The notes: generated by a model from the letters alone, not told the origin. DNA of 64,000 nucleotides from CAMDKS01 sp964402975 (GCA_964402975.1 CAYOEM010000010.1:1-64000), one strand, 5' to 3'; shown: positions 44,783 to 54,167, numbered from the stretch's first letter. A program made the numbers and translations.

Positions 44783-45757
44783 CTAGCGCACCTTCAAATT
44801 GAGCGTGATTCTCTGACCGTTCCGATTCAACTTAATATCAACCTCAGATTCATTTCGAAACGATTGGAGTGTTTTTATGGATTGGCCTGCATCGGTCAGA
44901 ACAACGCCGTTTATCTCCTCAATGACATCTCCGTTTTGGATACCAGATTTATCCCAAAAGCTATTTTTTTTGATCCGGTCCATCCTCCACCCTCGCAAGA
45001 CACCGTCAATCATATTCGGACTGGCCTTGGCATCTTGTAAGACGTTGGCAAACTCGGTAGATAGCAAACGAGACTTGTATTCACCCGTCATCTCAATATT
45101 TGATCCCTTGCGTTCGAAACCTTCCTCTTTGAAGTTCTCGGGTGGTGCATCGGTAGTATAACCACCAGTCACCGCGGTATCCCCGGCAGACGCCACTTTT
45201 TTTCCACCACCTTTTCGGGTAGATCTTCGTAGCTCAACTTCCTCGATCTGCGCAAACTCCTTACGCCCCATGTTATCTATAATGATCATATCTCTCTGAA
45301 TCTCGAGTAATTTAGCTTCCGGACTCATCTGATCGCCAACCAAAAACGAATTGATACTCCGGTTTTGTGTGTTCTCAATCATTGCGATTCCGTTAAATGG
45401 ATTACCCCCGTAAATAATCCCGATTACTTTAATTGGAAGCTGAGTTTTTGCCATTTGAGGACCCGTTGCATTAGGATCCAAATCACCCGTCAGACCTTCA
45501 GAATTGAATATGTTACGTTCAAGGATCTTGGTTACAGCTAGCTTGGCGGCTGTTTCTGATGGATGAATCAGCACGGTCTCATTCGGCAAAGCAGGTAGAT
45601 CCTGGAATTTTCCTGTTTGCGAAATGAAAAGCCACCCCAGAATCGCGCTGGCGATTGACGCAAGAATAAAACTCACGACCAAACCTATTATCGCAGCTCG
45701 CCACGGCCATGGACGAACTTTATCAAAATAATCGGAAATGACTTCTGTTGTCAGCAC
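44783..45757 (-). CDS. gspC: GspC-like type II secretion protein with PDZ domain (paralogue 1)
   Basis: 324 residues, GTG start. Same layout as its downstream neighbour: transmembrane helix (about 22-45), homology region with LERNIFNSEG and VIGIIYGGNPFNGIAMI, then a C-terminal PDZ domain (SGIQNGDVIEEINGVVL). The shared RNIFNS motif shows a tandem duplication, while the linker and PDZ details differ. Two GspC proteins in one secreton are unusual. It follows aroK by a few nt. Confidence 0.82.
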   Translation of the reverse strand: MLTTEVISDYFDKVRPWPWRAAIIGLVVSFILASIASAILGWLFISQTGKFQDLPALPNETVLIHPSETAAKLAVTKILERNIFNSEGLTGDLDPNATGPQMAKTQLPIKVIGIIYGGNPFNGIAMIENTQNRSINSFLVGDQMSPEAKLLEIQRDMIIIDNMGRKEFAQIEEVELRRSTRKGGGKKVASAGDTAVTGGYTTDAPPENFKEEGFERKGSNIEMTGEYKSRLLSTEFANVLQDAKASPNMIDGVLRGWRMDRIKKNSFWDKSGIQNGDVIEEINGVVLTDAGQSIKTLQSFRNESEVDIKLNRNGQRITLNLKVR

Positions 45758-45760
45758 GCC

Positions 45761-46420
45761 CTAAGCTTTCTCTGGCGCACGCCAGCTTAAAAATCGATAC
45801 TTCGATCTCTCAACAAAACCCTCAATCATCAAAATATCTTTGAGGTGATGTGCGGCCATCTCTGGCGTCACAAAAGAACCATCTATGACCACGTCAGCTC
45901 GCTCAAGCCATTGACGGCGTTCGTCCATCATCTTTTGAACACGAGCTTGAATTAAGTCCCTCCGAACCTCGTGACTTTCCTCTGAGAGAAGATCTTTGAA
46001 CAAAGGTCTTTTTTCAATTTCTGATATGCGTTTGAATAAACGTCGAGCAATCTCGGCTGGAGATGACTGGATCCAAACTATGGGACCGATCCGTCGCGCA
46101 TTACGAACAGACTCCTCGGACATCAACGCCCCGCCTCCGACCGATACCACATGGCTTCGAAGCCCCTGTAGAGAAAGCATCACAAATCGCTCTTGCTCCC
46201 GAAACGCATCCTCACCGTCCTGAGAAAAAATATCACCAATGGTTTTCCCTATGGATTTCTCAATTAATTCATCTAAATCGACAAAACCAAGACCGAGAAG
46301 CTTGGAGAGCTGTCGGCCTACTGTGGACTTTCCGCTAGCACTAACTCCGGTCAATACAACATTGCCGAGTTTGTTGCGCGAGCCCGGGTCATCGCCATAC
46401 AATGGATTTTGTTCGTTCAA
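45761..46420 (-). CDS. aroK: Shikimate kinase
   Basis: 219 residues. P-loop GVSASGKST near the N-terminus, FVDLDELIEKSIGKTI, FREQERFVML and VVSVGGGALM are shikimate kinase motifs. It phosphorylates shikimate at the 3-hydroxyl in the aromatic amino acid pathway. The P-loop has Ala in place of a usual Gly. TTG start with GAAGG 10 nt upstream. The C-terminal tail (about 40 residues) is longer than usual. Its placement at the head of the secretion genes recalls the aroK-pilQ neighbourhood in type IV pilus operons. Confidence 0.93.
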   Translation of the reverse strand: MNEQNPLYGDDPGSRNKLGNVVLTGVSASGKSTVGRQLSKLLGLGFVDLDELIEKSIGKTIGDIFSQDGEDAFREQERFVMLSLQGLRSHVVSVGGGALMSEESVRNARRIGPIVWIQSSPAEIARRLFKRISEIEKRPLFKDLLSEESHEVRRDLIQARVQKMMDERRQWLERADVVIDGSFVTPEMAAHHLKDILMIEGFVERSKYRFLSWRAPEKA

Positions 46421-46576
46421 AATCTTAACGCCTTCGATAACTTTGTTTTCTAAGTTCCGATTATTATTATTTTAAGGCATGAATTTGAAAACGCGAAAAG
46501 CGCAACCCGACGAGAGCGGCAATGCCCCGTTACAATTATAATTTTTGCAATCTATTTTCGTTTCGACAAATTTTAA

Positions 46577-47953
46577 CTAGCGATTCACTGTTATAAGAGC
46601 TGCTACGTCATTACCAGCCCGTGACGGAATCTTCATCATGTAGCGAGGGGGAAAGGGTCCACCGCCACGAACAAAGCGCCATGTAATGTCGGGGTTGTAC
46701 TCGATAATTGTACTAGTTGATAATCTGTACCTTTTTTTAACTTCTGCGACCGTCATCCCACCGACTCGAACCTGTTCGTATCGCAGAGGCTGCGCCGAGA
46801 CAACCTCTGGAAAGACTTTATCAGCATTGTTCAGAGACTCCAGTAGACCAAGGAATCCCGCGTAGAAGTTTTTGGAGGCAAATCCAAAGTTGCTACCTCT
46901 ATATTTATTGATCAGAACGACGATATCCTTAGTTCCCTTATCTCGCATGGCCCGAGAAATACCACCCACGCCATGATTATAGGCGGTGATAGCCAGAGGC
47001 CATTCCCCTAGAATTTTGTAATTCAAGGCCAAAAGTTTTGCAGCGGCACGACTCGCTTTAATCGGATCGTTACGTTCATCTATTTCGGGCGAAACAATCA
47101 AATAGTCTTTACCAGTTTCCGGCATAACCTGATAAACACCGCTAGCTCCCACTTTACTTAAAGCTCTCAAGTTAAAAGACGACTCGATAAAAGCTATTCT
47201 TGCAAGCTCTGGCATCAACCCTTGTCTTTTAAATTCTGACTCCGCATGAACTAAATAACGGGGAGCAACCTCGAGACCCTTGGCTATGTATTCACGTTGC
47301 CCTCGTTGAACCCTTAGGCTAGAAGCCGCGATTTTGAACTTCCGCTTATCCTGAATGTGATCGAATAGGCTATAAACTCGCAGCTCAGAGGGAGTTAGCG
47401 TGGCTAAATCACCTTGCCTCATGTTGGCAAACTTGAGAAGCATCTGGCGATAATGATTTCTTCGGGTTTGAATCGTGGGACGCATCATTCGTTCACGGGT
47501 TTTTTCACTGATATCCTTCACTCGCGAACTGTCATGTATTTCCAAAACAACTTCCGGATATTCGGCGACATGAAGTACGTTTTGGTTTTTAGACCAAAGG
47601 GAGTACACTCGTCTCCAAAAATGTACGCGCCTCGCAATGGACTGCGGAACAGATATATTTTCTGATATACGGAAACCCTGCCCGTCTTTTACAAAAGCGG
47701 CGTCTGAGCAACTCAAATACTGAAGGTCAATTTGGCCGCGTCCACCAACCCGTATGGGCACACACTCATCTCCCCGAGCCACAGACTTTGACATCCTGGT
47801 GAATATCTCCACCTCTCGGTTCATTTCAGTTGTGATAATGGGATTCAGGGGCCGACGAGCATCAAACTCGCTCATTCCGGCTTGAACCGCCAAAGCGGCC
47901 AACCCTCCAAGACCCACCAATGAGACCAAAAAAACTCTCACGAACAACTCCAT
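46577..47953 (-). CDS. Membrane-bound lytic transglycosylase, MltD-like with LysM
   Basis: 458 residues from ATG 47953. Signal peptide (VRVFLVSLVGLGGLAALAVQ). The SLT domain has catalytic Glu in IAFIESSFN, SKVGASGVYQVMPETG and ITAYNHGVGG. A C-terminal LysM-like segment (VAEVKKRYRLSTSTIIEYNPD) binds peptidoglycan. No lipobox Cys is seen. It precedes aroK by about 157 nt, so it may be separately transcribed. Works on periplasmic peptidoglycan, perhaps to make room for the secreton. Confidence 0.88.
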   Translation of the reverse strand: MELFVRVFLVSLVGLGGLAALAVQAGMSEFDARRPLNPIITTEMNREVEIFTRMSKSVARGDECVPIRVGGRGQIDLQYLSCSDAAFVKDGQGFRISENISVPQSIARRVHFWRRVYSLWSKNQNVLHVAEYPEVVLEIHDSSRVKDISEKTRERMMRPTIQTRRNHYRQMLLKFANMRQGDLATLTPSELRVYSLFDHIQDKRKFKIAASSLRVQRGQREYIAKGLEVAPRYLVHAESEFKRQGLMPELARIAFIESSFNLRALSKVGASGVYQVMPETGKDYLIVSPEIDERNDPIKASRAAAKLLALNYKILGEWPLAITAYNHGVGGISRAMRDKGTKDIVVLINKYRGSNFGFASKNFYAGFLGLLESLNNADKVFPEVVSAQPLRYEQVRVGGMTVAEVKKRYRLSTSTIIEYNPDITWRFVRGGGPFPPRYMMKIPSRAGNDVAALITVNR

Positions 47954-48084
47954 CAACACTTAACACTCAACGACAGCTGGCCCTTATCTGGCCGACGTCA
48001 CACGCCTGCCGGTCAGATATAAGCAACACCTATGCCTAGGAAACCCACTGAAATTACAGACCCCGTATACCGACCGACCTATAA

Positions 48085-48104
48085 AGTGTCAGCTTTCTGA
48101 CACT
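48085..48104. promoter_or_regulatory. Perfect palindrome upstream of fliG
   Basis: AGTGTCAG-CTTT-CTGACACT is a perfect 8-bp inverted repeat with a 4-nt spacer, 70 nt before the fliG ATG and about 130 nt from the divergent mltD-like gene. It could be an operator for either gene. There is no T run, so a terminator is unlikely. Confidence 0.4.
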
Positions 48105-48173
48105 CTGGAAGGCGTTGAAGTGGCGGCATAGAATATAAGGTACTAGATTGAAATTTTTACGGAGGACCTTTCC

Positions 48174-49175
48174 ATGGGTAACACCAAATACAACGGCGCG
48201 CAAAAAGCGGCTATTTTGATGCTATCCTTTGGCGAAGATATCTCGGCTGAGATTTTTAAGAACATGACCGAATTCGAAATCAAACGAATCGGAACTGCAA
48301 TGAGTCGGCTTGGACGCCTAGACCAGGACGTCGTTGATGAAGTCATGAACGAGTTCTATGGCATTCTGCAGCAAAACAAGAAATTCTTTTATGGTGGCAA
48401 TGAGTTTACCAAGAAAGTTATTGGATCAGCGTTTAAGGGCGGCGAGGCTGACAATCTAATCGAACAACTGGCTCTAGGATCAAACGCGAACCTTAATGCA
48501 TTAGAGTTGATCGACCCGAAAACCCTCTCAAATTTCATACGCAACGAGCATCCCCAAACGATCGCTCTAATCTTGGCACACTTGGATAACAAAAAGTGTG
48601 GAGATACATTGAAGCTTCTACCGGAAAGCATGCATACGGAAATCTTACTAAGAATCGCAAATCTCGATGCCGTCCAACCAGAGATAATAGATGAAATTGA
48701 TGACGTTCTACGGCAGGAAGTACAAGCAATGGGTAGTATTGCCTCGCAAAAGATCGGGGGCATTGAACCTATCGCAAACATGCTCAATATCATGGACAAA
48801 ACAAGCTCAGAACACATCCTTGATAGCTTTGAACAGCGGGATCCCGAGCTGGCAGAACGAATTCGTCAGCTTATGTTCGTATTTGACGATCTTGTCAAAA
48901 TTGACGACCGGGGCATCCAAGAACTCATCAAAAGCATTCAAAACGATAAATGGAAGATTGCGCTCAGAACTGCAAGCGAAGCCGTCAAGACGTTGGTATT
49001 TAAAAATATGTCTGAACGAGCTGCTCAAATGCTTAAAGAAGACATGGAAGCCTCCGGAGCAGTTAAGTTGTCAGACGTGGAAGCTGCTCAACTCGAGGTC
49101 ATTAATGTGGCTCGAAAACTTGAGTCTGAGGGCAAAATCGTTATTCAGGGCGGCGGAGATTCGGCGTTCGTCTAA
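48174..49175 (+). CDS. fliG: Flagellar motor switch protein FliG
   Basis: 333 residues covering the full FliG: N-terminal domain, middle domain with the EHPQTIALILAHLD motif, and C-terminal domain with the DLVKIDDRGIQELIKSI torque helix, where the charged residues (D, K and R) that contact MotA are visible. Excellent GGAGG site 8 nt before the ATG. It is the only flagellar structural gene here, not next to fliF, fliH or fliI as usual. Followed by a strong terminator, so it is a single-gene unit. Confidence 0.97.
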   Translation: MGNTKYNGAQKAAILMLSFGEDISAEIFKNMTEFEIKRIGTAMSRLGRLDQDVVDEVMNEFYGILQQNKKFFYGGNEFTKKVIGSAFKGGEADNLIEQLALGSNANLNALELIDPKTLSNFIRNEHPQTIALILAHLDNKKCGDTLKLLPESMHTEILLRIANLDAVQPEIIDEIDDVLRQEVQAMGSIASQKIGGIEPIANMLNIMDKTSSEHILDSFEQRDPELAERIRQLMFVFDDLVKIDDRGIQELIKSIQNDKWKIALRTASEAVKTLVFKNMSERAAQMLKEDMEASGAVKLSDVEAAQLEVINVARKLESEGKIVIQGGGDSAFV

Positions 49176-49187
49176 TTTTAATAAACG

Positions 49188-49226
49188 AAAAAGTGGGAGC
49201 GCCAGCAATGGTCGCTCCCACTTTTT
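49188..49226 (+). terminator. Bidirectional terminator between fliG and the subtilase gene
   Basis: 14-nt arms AAAAAGTGGGAGCG and CGCTCCCACTTTTT pair perfectly, and the right arm runs into a longer T tract; on the minus strand the A-rich left flank provides the T run. Both convergent genes end within 30 nt. Confidence 0.9.
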
Positions 49227-49239
49227 TTTAATTTCACCG

Positions 49240-50577
49240 TTAGAGTGTGCTTGGCATAGGCAGAACAAGAAGTTCTTTTTCCATGTCAGCCGTCAAACTT
49301 AACGCCACCTCATCAGCATCAGCGACAGAAAGTTTGGACTGAGCAATGGCTGCCTCAAGACCTACTATTGCCGACAACTCTGCCGCTTTGTACGCCCTAT
49401 GCGGATTTACGATACCACTAGTTCTAACTTTGCCTTGAAGCCAGGGTTTCACGTCCACTGTTTCGCAAAGCAGGCGTTTTAAACCAGCCGGGCTCAAGGA
49501 TGGATTGAGATCCTTCAAACGAGCTGCGACATTCGTGACAAAGGGCGCCGCCATCGATGTGCCGCTCAATTGAAGATACTGGTTGCCGGGAATCGCTGAC
49601 TTGATAATCACACCAGGAGCCGCTACATCGACCTTCATGCCGTAGTTTGAAAAAGTCGCCAGCTTTTCGGTGCCCAGTGTGGCCGCGACCACAATCTTAT
49701 TTTCTGCTTCAACATTTGCCGGAGAGACCGGGAGTTGATCGTTATTGGAGCCATCGTTTCCAGCCGCAAAAACGAAAAGTGTATTTGTAGCGGCGCCAAC
49801 GAACTTCTTGGACTCGGCAATCATCGCGTTCACTAGTTCTTTGGCATACTCTTCAGTCTCAGCCTCAGTAGGATCAGCGCCTGTGATTTGCTTCACAAGT
49901 TGCGCCACCACAGGCTTGACGGCAGGAACGCTCGTTCCAAAGGAACCATTAGCAACTTCTGATTTTACCGCATGGGTGTACTTGCCAACGTTTGTTAGAA
50001 GTTGACCCTGCCTCTGCGCAACCATCTGCAGCATCAGAGAAACCATGGGGTTGCCTTTTTCATCGCGGAATTGATTAAACCAAGCGCTTCCAGGCACCTC
50101 AGTAGGTATGAGTTTCATCCCAACAATTTTCGCCGCCGCGGACTGATCTGTCGATATACCTGTTACGTGAGTCCCGTGAATGAAATTTCCAAACTTTTGA
50201 AGCTCCTTCAAAAATGTCTGGTCAGAGCGCTTACCCTTATACCAAGCGATTTCTTCTTCGGTAGCTGTACCGGTTAGAATCTTGCCCTGAACTTCGAACA
50301 TTTTGTAGCAATCTTGCGAAAAGGTGCCGAGATACTTGTAATCAATAATTTGATTATTATTTTCGGCGAAATTCCAACCGTGGGTATCGCTATTGTAGGT
50401 CACACCGTCAACGGTAGTGCTACCGTTTGGATTCGTCCACATATTGCTGTCATAAGCTTCGTGCTTAAAATCCACGCCCGAATCAATGATGGCAACCGTT
50501 GCAGCCTGGGACGAAGAAGCCCCAAAAAATACGATGGCTGCCATAACTGTTCTGACACTTCTTAGCTTAACAAGCAT
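49240..50577 (-). CDS. Secreted subtilisin-like serine protease (S8) without visible propeptide
   Basis: 445 residues. Signal peptide (VMAAIVFFGASSSQA) is followed almost at once by VAIIDSGVDFKHE (catalytic D32), then HGTHVTG (H134), oxyanion N274 in AAGNDGSNND, and GTSMAAP (S341). No pro-domain is present between signal and catalytic core, unusual for exported subtilases. The C-terminal ~70 residues are an extra helical part. Strong GGAGG site. A candidate substrate of the nearby type II secreton. Confidence 0.93.
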   Translation of the reverse strand: MLVKLRSVRTVMAAIVFFGASSSQAATVAIIDSGVDFKHEAYDSNMWTNPNGSTTVDGVTYNSDTHGWNFAENNNQIIDYKYLGTFSQDCYKMFEVQGKILTGTATEEEIAWYKGKRSDQTFLKELQKFGNFIHGTHVTGISTDQSAAAKIVGMKLIPTEVPGSAWFNQFRDEKGNPMVSLMLQMVAQRQGQLLTNVGKYTHAVKSEVANGSFGTSVPAVKPVVAQLVKQITGADPTEAETEEYAKELVNAMIAESKKFVGAATNTLFVFAAGNDGSNNDQLPVSPANVEAENKIVVAATLGTEKLATFSNYGMKVDVAAPGVIIKSAIPGNQYLQLSGTSMAAPFVTNVAARLKDLNPSLSPAGLKRLLCETVDVKPWLQGKVRTSGIVNPHRAYKAAELSAIVGLEAAIAQSKLSVADADEVALSLTADMEKELLVLPMPSTL

Positions 50578-50723
50578 TGTATCCTCCTTGATACCTGAGC
50601 TCAGGTGGCCGTGATCTTACACAGCACGTCTGTTTACAAAACTATATCGAATGCAAGGTTTCGGGTATTGTTACCGAAAGAGCTGCAGTCATCAAGAATT
50701 AAATTAGACAACTTTTCGGGTGA

Positions 50724-53279
50724 TTATTTTTCTCGCCGATCTTTACGTCTAGCCGCTCTGAGCTCTTGCAGGCGCTCGTGAATTATCCATAACGCCGACC
50801 CCGGGGCAAAGCGCTCCTGATGCAGATCAAGGGCGCCAAGAGCCACGCCAGTGCTTATCTCGAACACTTCTGCCATGGTTTTTACAGGGACGATATTCAG
50901 CTTACCCTCAGTTACAGCAGTTCTGGCCGAGCGATGCAGCATAAGGTTTGGGACATTTTGTATGGGAATTAACACGGTATACTCGGACGACTTTCGACCT
51001 AAAATCTCGACAGTCCTCCAGAAACCTTCAATCTTCTCATTGACCCCCCCGATCGGCTGGACCTCTCCAAACTGATTTAGACTGCCAGTCATGGCCATGT
51101 TCTGGCGAACGGGGATCTTCGATAGCGCACTCAATATAGCCGTTGCCTCTGTGATTGAAGCACTGTCACCATCAATTAAACCGTAACTTTGCTCAAAACA
51201 AATGCTTGCGGCCAAACCCAAGTGGTGCTCGCGCGCAAGCAGAGCGCTCAAATATCCCGACAAAATACTGATACCTTTGTCATGAATTCGACCGGAAAGC
51301 TTGGCGTTGCGCTCAATATTGATAATCCCATCGGCAGCGGAGCTAACCGCACAACTGATGCGACCAACTTTGCCAAAACTGTAGTCTCCGAGGTCATAAA
51401 CAGCCAAGCCATTAACCTGACCGATAACAGAGCCGTCCAACGACAATAACACCTCTTCGTGCCGAACCATCTCAAACATCTGCTCTTCAATAAGGTTCAC
51501 ACGAAAAAACTTTTGCTCGAGCGCTTCCTCGACGTGTTGCCGCTTGACCACCCGGCTTCCAAGTTCTCGGGCAATAAAATCAGCCTCGATGGTCAGGTCT
51601 TTCAGGGTACCAAACTGCGTGGACAGCTGACGCTGGTCGTCAACCAAACGACTGCCATACTCAACCATGGCTGCTACACCGGAGCGATCGAAACTAAGCA
51701 AACCTTCTTTATCGGATCTGGTCGCGATAAAATCGACATAGTGCTCAATATTATCTCGACTCCGGGGCATTTTCTCATCAAAATGCGCCTTGATTTTGAA
51801 AATCTTAGTGAAGTCTTCGTCCATCCCTTGTAACAGATGATAGATGTCATCGTTACCAATCAATATCACTTTCATATCGAGCGGTATGGGAGAGGGGCGA
51901 AGGCCAGATGTTGGCAAAAGTGAGTATTGCTCCCCCATGTCCTCGATAAAACCTTTTCGATTCTTTAAAACTCTCTTGAGCGTGTCCCAAATATTTCCTG
52001 TTTTAAAAATATCCATTGCATTAAGGACCAAATAACCGCCGTTGGCCCTTTGTACTGCGCCTGCTTTGATCATGGTGAAATCGGTCAAATACATGCCGTG
52101 TTCCACATTCTTCTCGATCTTACCAAACAGGTTGTAGTAGGTCGGGTTTGTTTCGATGATCACCGGAGCACCTTCTGCACCGGTGTTATCTATAAAAACA
52201 TTTACCGCATACCGGACGAACTTGTCTCGTTCTTCATGGATACCAAGTAACTCTAGCGGCACCTCTCCAGCGCCCTGAGCAGTCTGAGGCTCCTCCGGCT
52301 CGACAAAGTCCATGAGATGTTCCAGAATGTGATCTCGCACCTCACCAAGATATTCGCTAATACCCTTGTTTGCCTTGTACTCTTCCATGAGAGGCTCAAT
52401 GGCCATACCAACCACATGCCTACCTAGCTCACTGCGAAGCTTCTCAATATAGTCTCTGGTCTCGTTTTCTATCGTTCTAACTTTTCTCGCAAAGTCCAGG
52501 ACCTCTGGCTCGATCTGCGCCCGACGATCCTCGACACCCTCACGCTGCGACTCACTCAGTTTAGCGTAGTCTTTCTCTGTGAGAACACGTCCATCAATCA
52601 CAGGTATCGTTTCGATCCCAAGCCGCGTGGACTTAACCGAGAACTCAAGCTGCTTAGCCCTTTTCTCAAGGTCGCTGAATAGTTTTGCCTTCCTATCGTT
52701 ACTTGCCGACAAATACGCATTGACCGCATTTTCGTAGTCTTCACTCTGGAGAGCCATGGGTATTTCTGTGCGAAGGACTTTGACGAGTGCTTCCATCTCT
52801 TTCTTAAACTTCTTACCCTCGCCTGCCGGCATTTCGACAGCTTTAGGAACTTCTGAATGTTGGAAATTGTAAACATAGACCCAATCACTTGGAACCGCGG
52901 CATCCTTAGACCAACGTTCAAGGAATGTGCGAATGACGCTTGTTTTGCCCGTGCCCTGTGCGCCGGCAACATAAATATTGTAACCAGGTTTACGTATGCC
53001 GAGCCCCATGTTGATCGCCCTAACCGCACGATCCTGCGAAATGAACTCATGGCTCTCGCCAATTTTTGATGTGTTATTAAATTTGAAGATGTCAGTGTCG
53101 CAAACTTTATAGACGTCATCAGGCAGCAAAGCCTGTGGCAACTTAATCTTGGCAGCCAGATCTTTCGAGCTACGTTTTACCGACTTCGACCTGATTTTTT
53201 TGAGTGAATGCGGGGCCGAACTACGTGAACTTACTTTTTTCAATTTTTTCACTTTTCGGTTTTTTGATCGAGGCTGCAT
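50724..53279 (-). CDS. Lon-like ATP-dependent protease (YcbZ/LonB type)
   Basis: About 851 residues from ATG 53279; TTG 53285 or GTG 53315 are alternative starts. The N-terminus is very basic (KKLKKVSSRSSAPHSLKK). An AAA domain with Walker A GAQGTGKTS and the KAGAVQRANGGYLVLN segment is followed by a C-terminal Lon peptidase domain with Ser in DGDSAS and Lys in GGVNEKIEG, the Ser-Lys dyad. A coiled-coil insertion is present between. Resembles E. coli YcbZ, a soluble Lon-like enzyme of unclear role. Cytoplasmic. Confidence 0.9.
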   Translation of the reverse strand: MQPRSKNRKVKKLKKVSSRSSAPHSLKKIRSKSVKRSSKDLAAKIKLPQALLPDDVYKVCDTDIFKFNNTSKIGESHEFISQDRAVRAINMGLGIRKPGYNIYVAGAQGTGKTSVIRTFLERWSKDAAVPSDWVYVYNFQHSEVPKAVEMPAGEGKKFKKEMEALVKVLRTEIPMALQSEDYENAVNAYLSASNDRKAKLFSDLEKRAKQLEFSVKSTRLGIETIPVIDGRVLTEKDYAKLSESQREGVEDRRAQIEPEVLDFARKVRTIENETRDYIEKLRSELGRHVVGMAIEPLMEEYKANKGISEYLGEVRDHILEHLMDFVEPEEPQTAQGAGEVPLELLGIHEERDKFVRYAVNVFIDNTGAEGAPVIIETNPTYYNLFGKIEKNVEHGMYLTDFTMIKAGAVQRANGGYLVLNAMDIFKTGNIWDTLKRVLKNRKGFIEDMGEQYSLLPTSGLRPSPIPLDMKVILIGNDDIYHLLQGMDEDFTKIFKIKAHFDEKMPRSRDNIEHYVDFIATRSDKEGLLSFDRSGVAAMVEYGSRLVDDQRQLSTQFGTLKDLTIEADFIARELGSRVVKRQHVEEALEQKFFRVNLIEEQMFEMVRHEEVLLSLDGSVIGQVNGLAVYDLGDYSFGKVGRISCAVSSAADGIINIERNAKLSGRIHDKGISILSGYLSALLAREHHLGLAASICFEQSYGLIDGDSASITEATAILSALSKIPVRQNMAMTGSLNQFGEVQPIGGVNEKIEGFWRTVEILGRKSSEYTVLIPIQNVPNLMLHRSARTAVTEGKLNIVPVKTMAEVFEISTGVALGALDLHQERFAPGSALWIIHERLQELRAARRKDRREK

Positions 53280-53345
53280 ATCCAAGACGTAATTTCCTTC
53301 AAAAAGCTTCGTCACACATAAAAATTAACAATTTAGTTTGACGCC

Positions 53346-53831
53346 TTAGCCCCCGTGACGCTTTTCGAGCGCAACGGCCATATCATTAAGACGGTTAGCC
53401 AACCTTTGTAATTCGTCTCGCTGCCTAATCTTGACCCGATTTTTGTATTTGCCCTTGGCGATCTCGTCTATAAAGCGCTCAATTGAAACGAGTGGACCGT
53501 AGTATCTATGTGTCAGTTTGAACACCAAAAAGAACATCCCGGCCAGGTACAAGCAAAGCATTACACCAATCTTGATTGCGTTTGAATAAAAGATGTCGTT
53601 TGTGACGAGCTGCAACTGATCGCGAGCATCGGTGATATTAAAAATCCCCATCAAATGCTGGTATTGCTGATAGAAGGCATAAACGAACATGGCAGCAATC
53701 AAGACAACAAATGCGAGCGACGCCCCTATGACATAAATACCGAATTTGATCTGACTGAAGGGCTCAATCAGGGTTGACTTAACGCTGCGTTTGGCTCTTT
53801 CCATCGCGAGTTCTTCATTTTCTTTAGTCAC
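53346..53831 (-). CDS. Two-pass membrane protein with HAMP domain
   Basis: 161 residues from GTG 53831, supported by GGGAG; a longer upstream frame lacks a start signal. Two transmembrane helices (about 37-60 and 85-105) with a short periplasmic loop are followed by a HAMP domain with FIDEIAKGKYKNRVKIRQRDELQRLANRLNDMA. No kinase, methyl-accepting or cyclase output follows, so the HAMP ends the protein. It lies just after the Lon-like gene in the upstream direction. Role unknown; perhaps a sensory adapter. Confidence 0.65.
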   Translation of the reverse strand: MTKENEELAMERAKRSVKSTLIEPFSQIKFGIYVIGASLAFVVLIAAMFVYAFYQQYQHLMGIFNITDARDQLQLVTNDIFYSNAIKIGVMLCLYLAGMFFLVFKLTHRYYGPLVSIERFIDEIAKGKYKNRVKIRQRDELQRLANRLNDMAVALEKRHGG

Positions 53832-54059
53832 TGGGCGCTCCCTGCCAACGGCTAAGTCTTTAATAAAACTAGAATAGATTGAATTATTCCCAATTATTCC
53901 ATGATTACCTATAGGTTTCAAGGAATTCCGCTTGCAAACACCCGCAGAGATCAGTAGTGTCGGCAGCTCGTTATTTGGAATGGGCTTTTGAGCCCTGAAC
54001 CGTTTCCGGATAGCCCGGAGCGGTCTAACTTGAATAAAATGCAGGATGGAGACTCCACA

Positions 54060-54167
54060 GTGCACGGCTCACGTCACAAAAGAAAACACCCTAAAGGTCG
54101 TCGTAAAGTCGGTCGCAACAAGCGTCGCATGATGCGCAAGCGCCGCAGCCTACGTACCAACGGGTAA
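54060..54167 (+). CDS. Tiny, extremely basic 35-residue protein
   Basis: A 36-codon frame from GTG 54060 to TAA 54165-54167, with GGAG 8 nt before the start. Nearly half of residues are Lys or Arg, e.g. SRHKRKHPKGRRKVGRNK. Composition resembles small ribosomal or ribosome-associated proteins. A terminator-like hairpin follows at 54231. Too short for most ORF scans. Identity not established; the Shine-Dalgarno, separate terminator and low-complexity basic character support a real gene. Confidence 0.55.
   Translation: MHGSRHKRKHPKGRRKVGRNKRRMMRKRRSLRTNG

Noticed and set aside
48115..48139. A sigma-70, sigma-54 or sigma-28 promoter before fliG
   Set aside because: TTGAAG and TATAAG are only 13 nt apart, and no sigma-54 or sigma-28 consensus with correct spacing was found.
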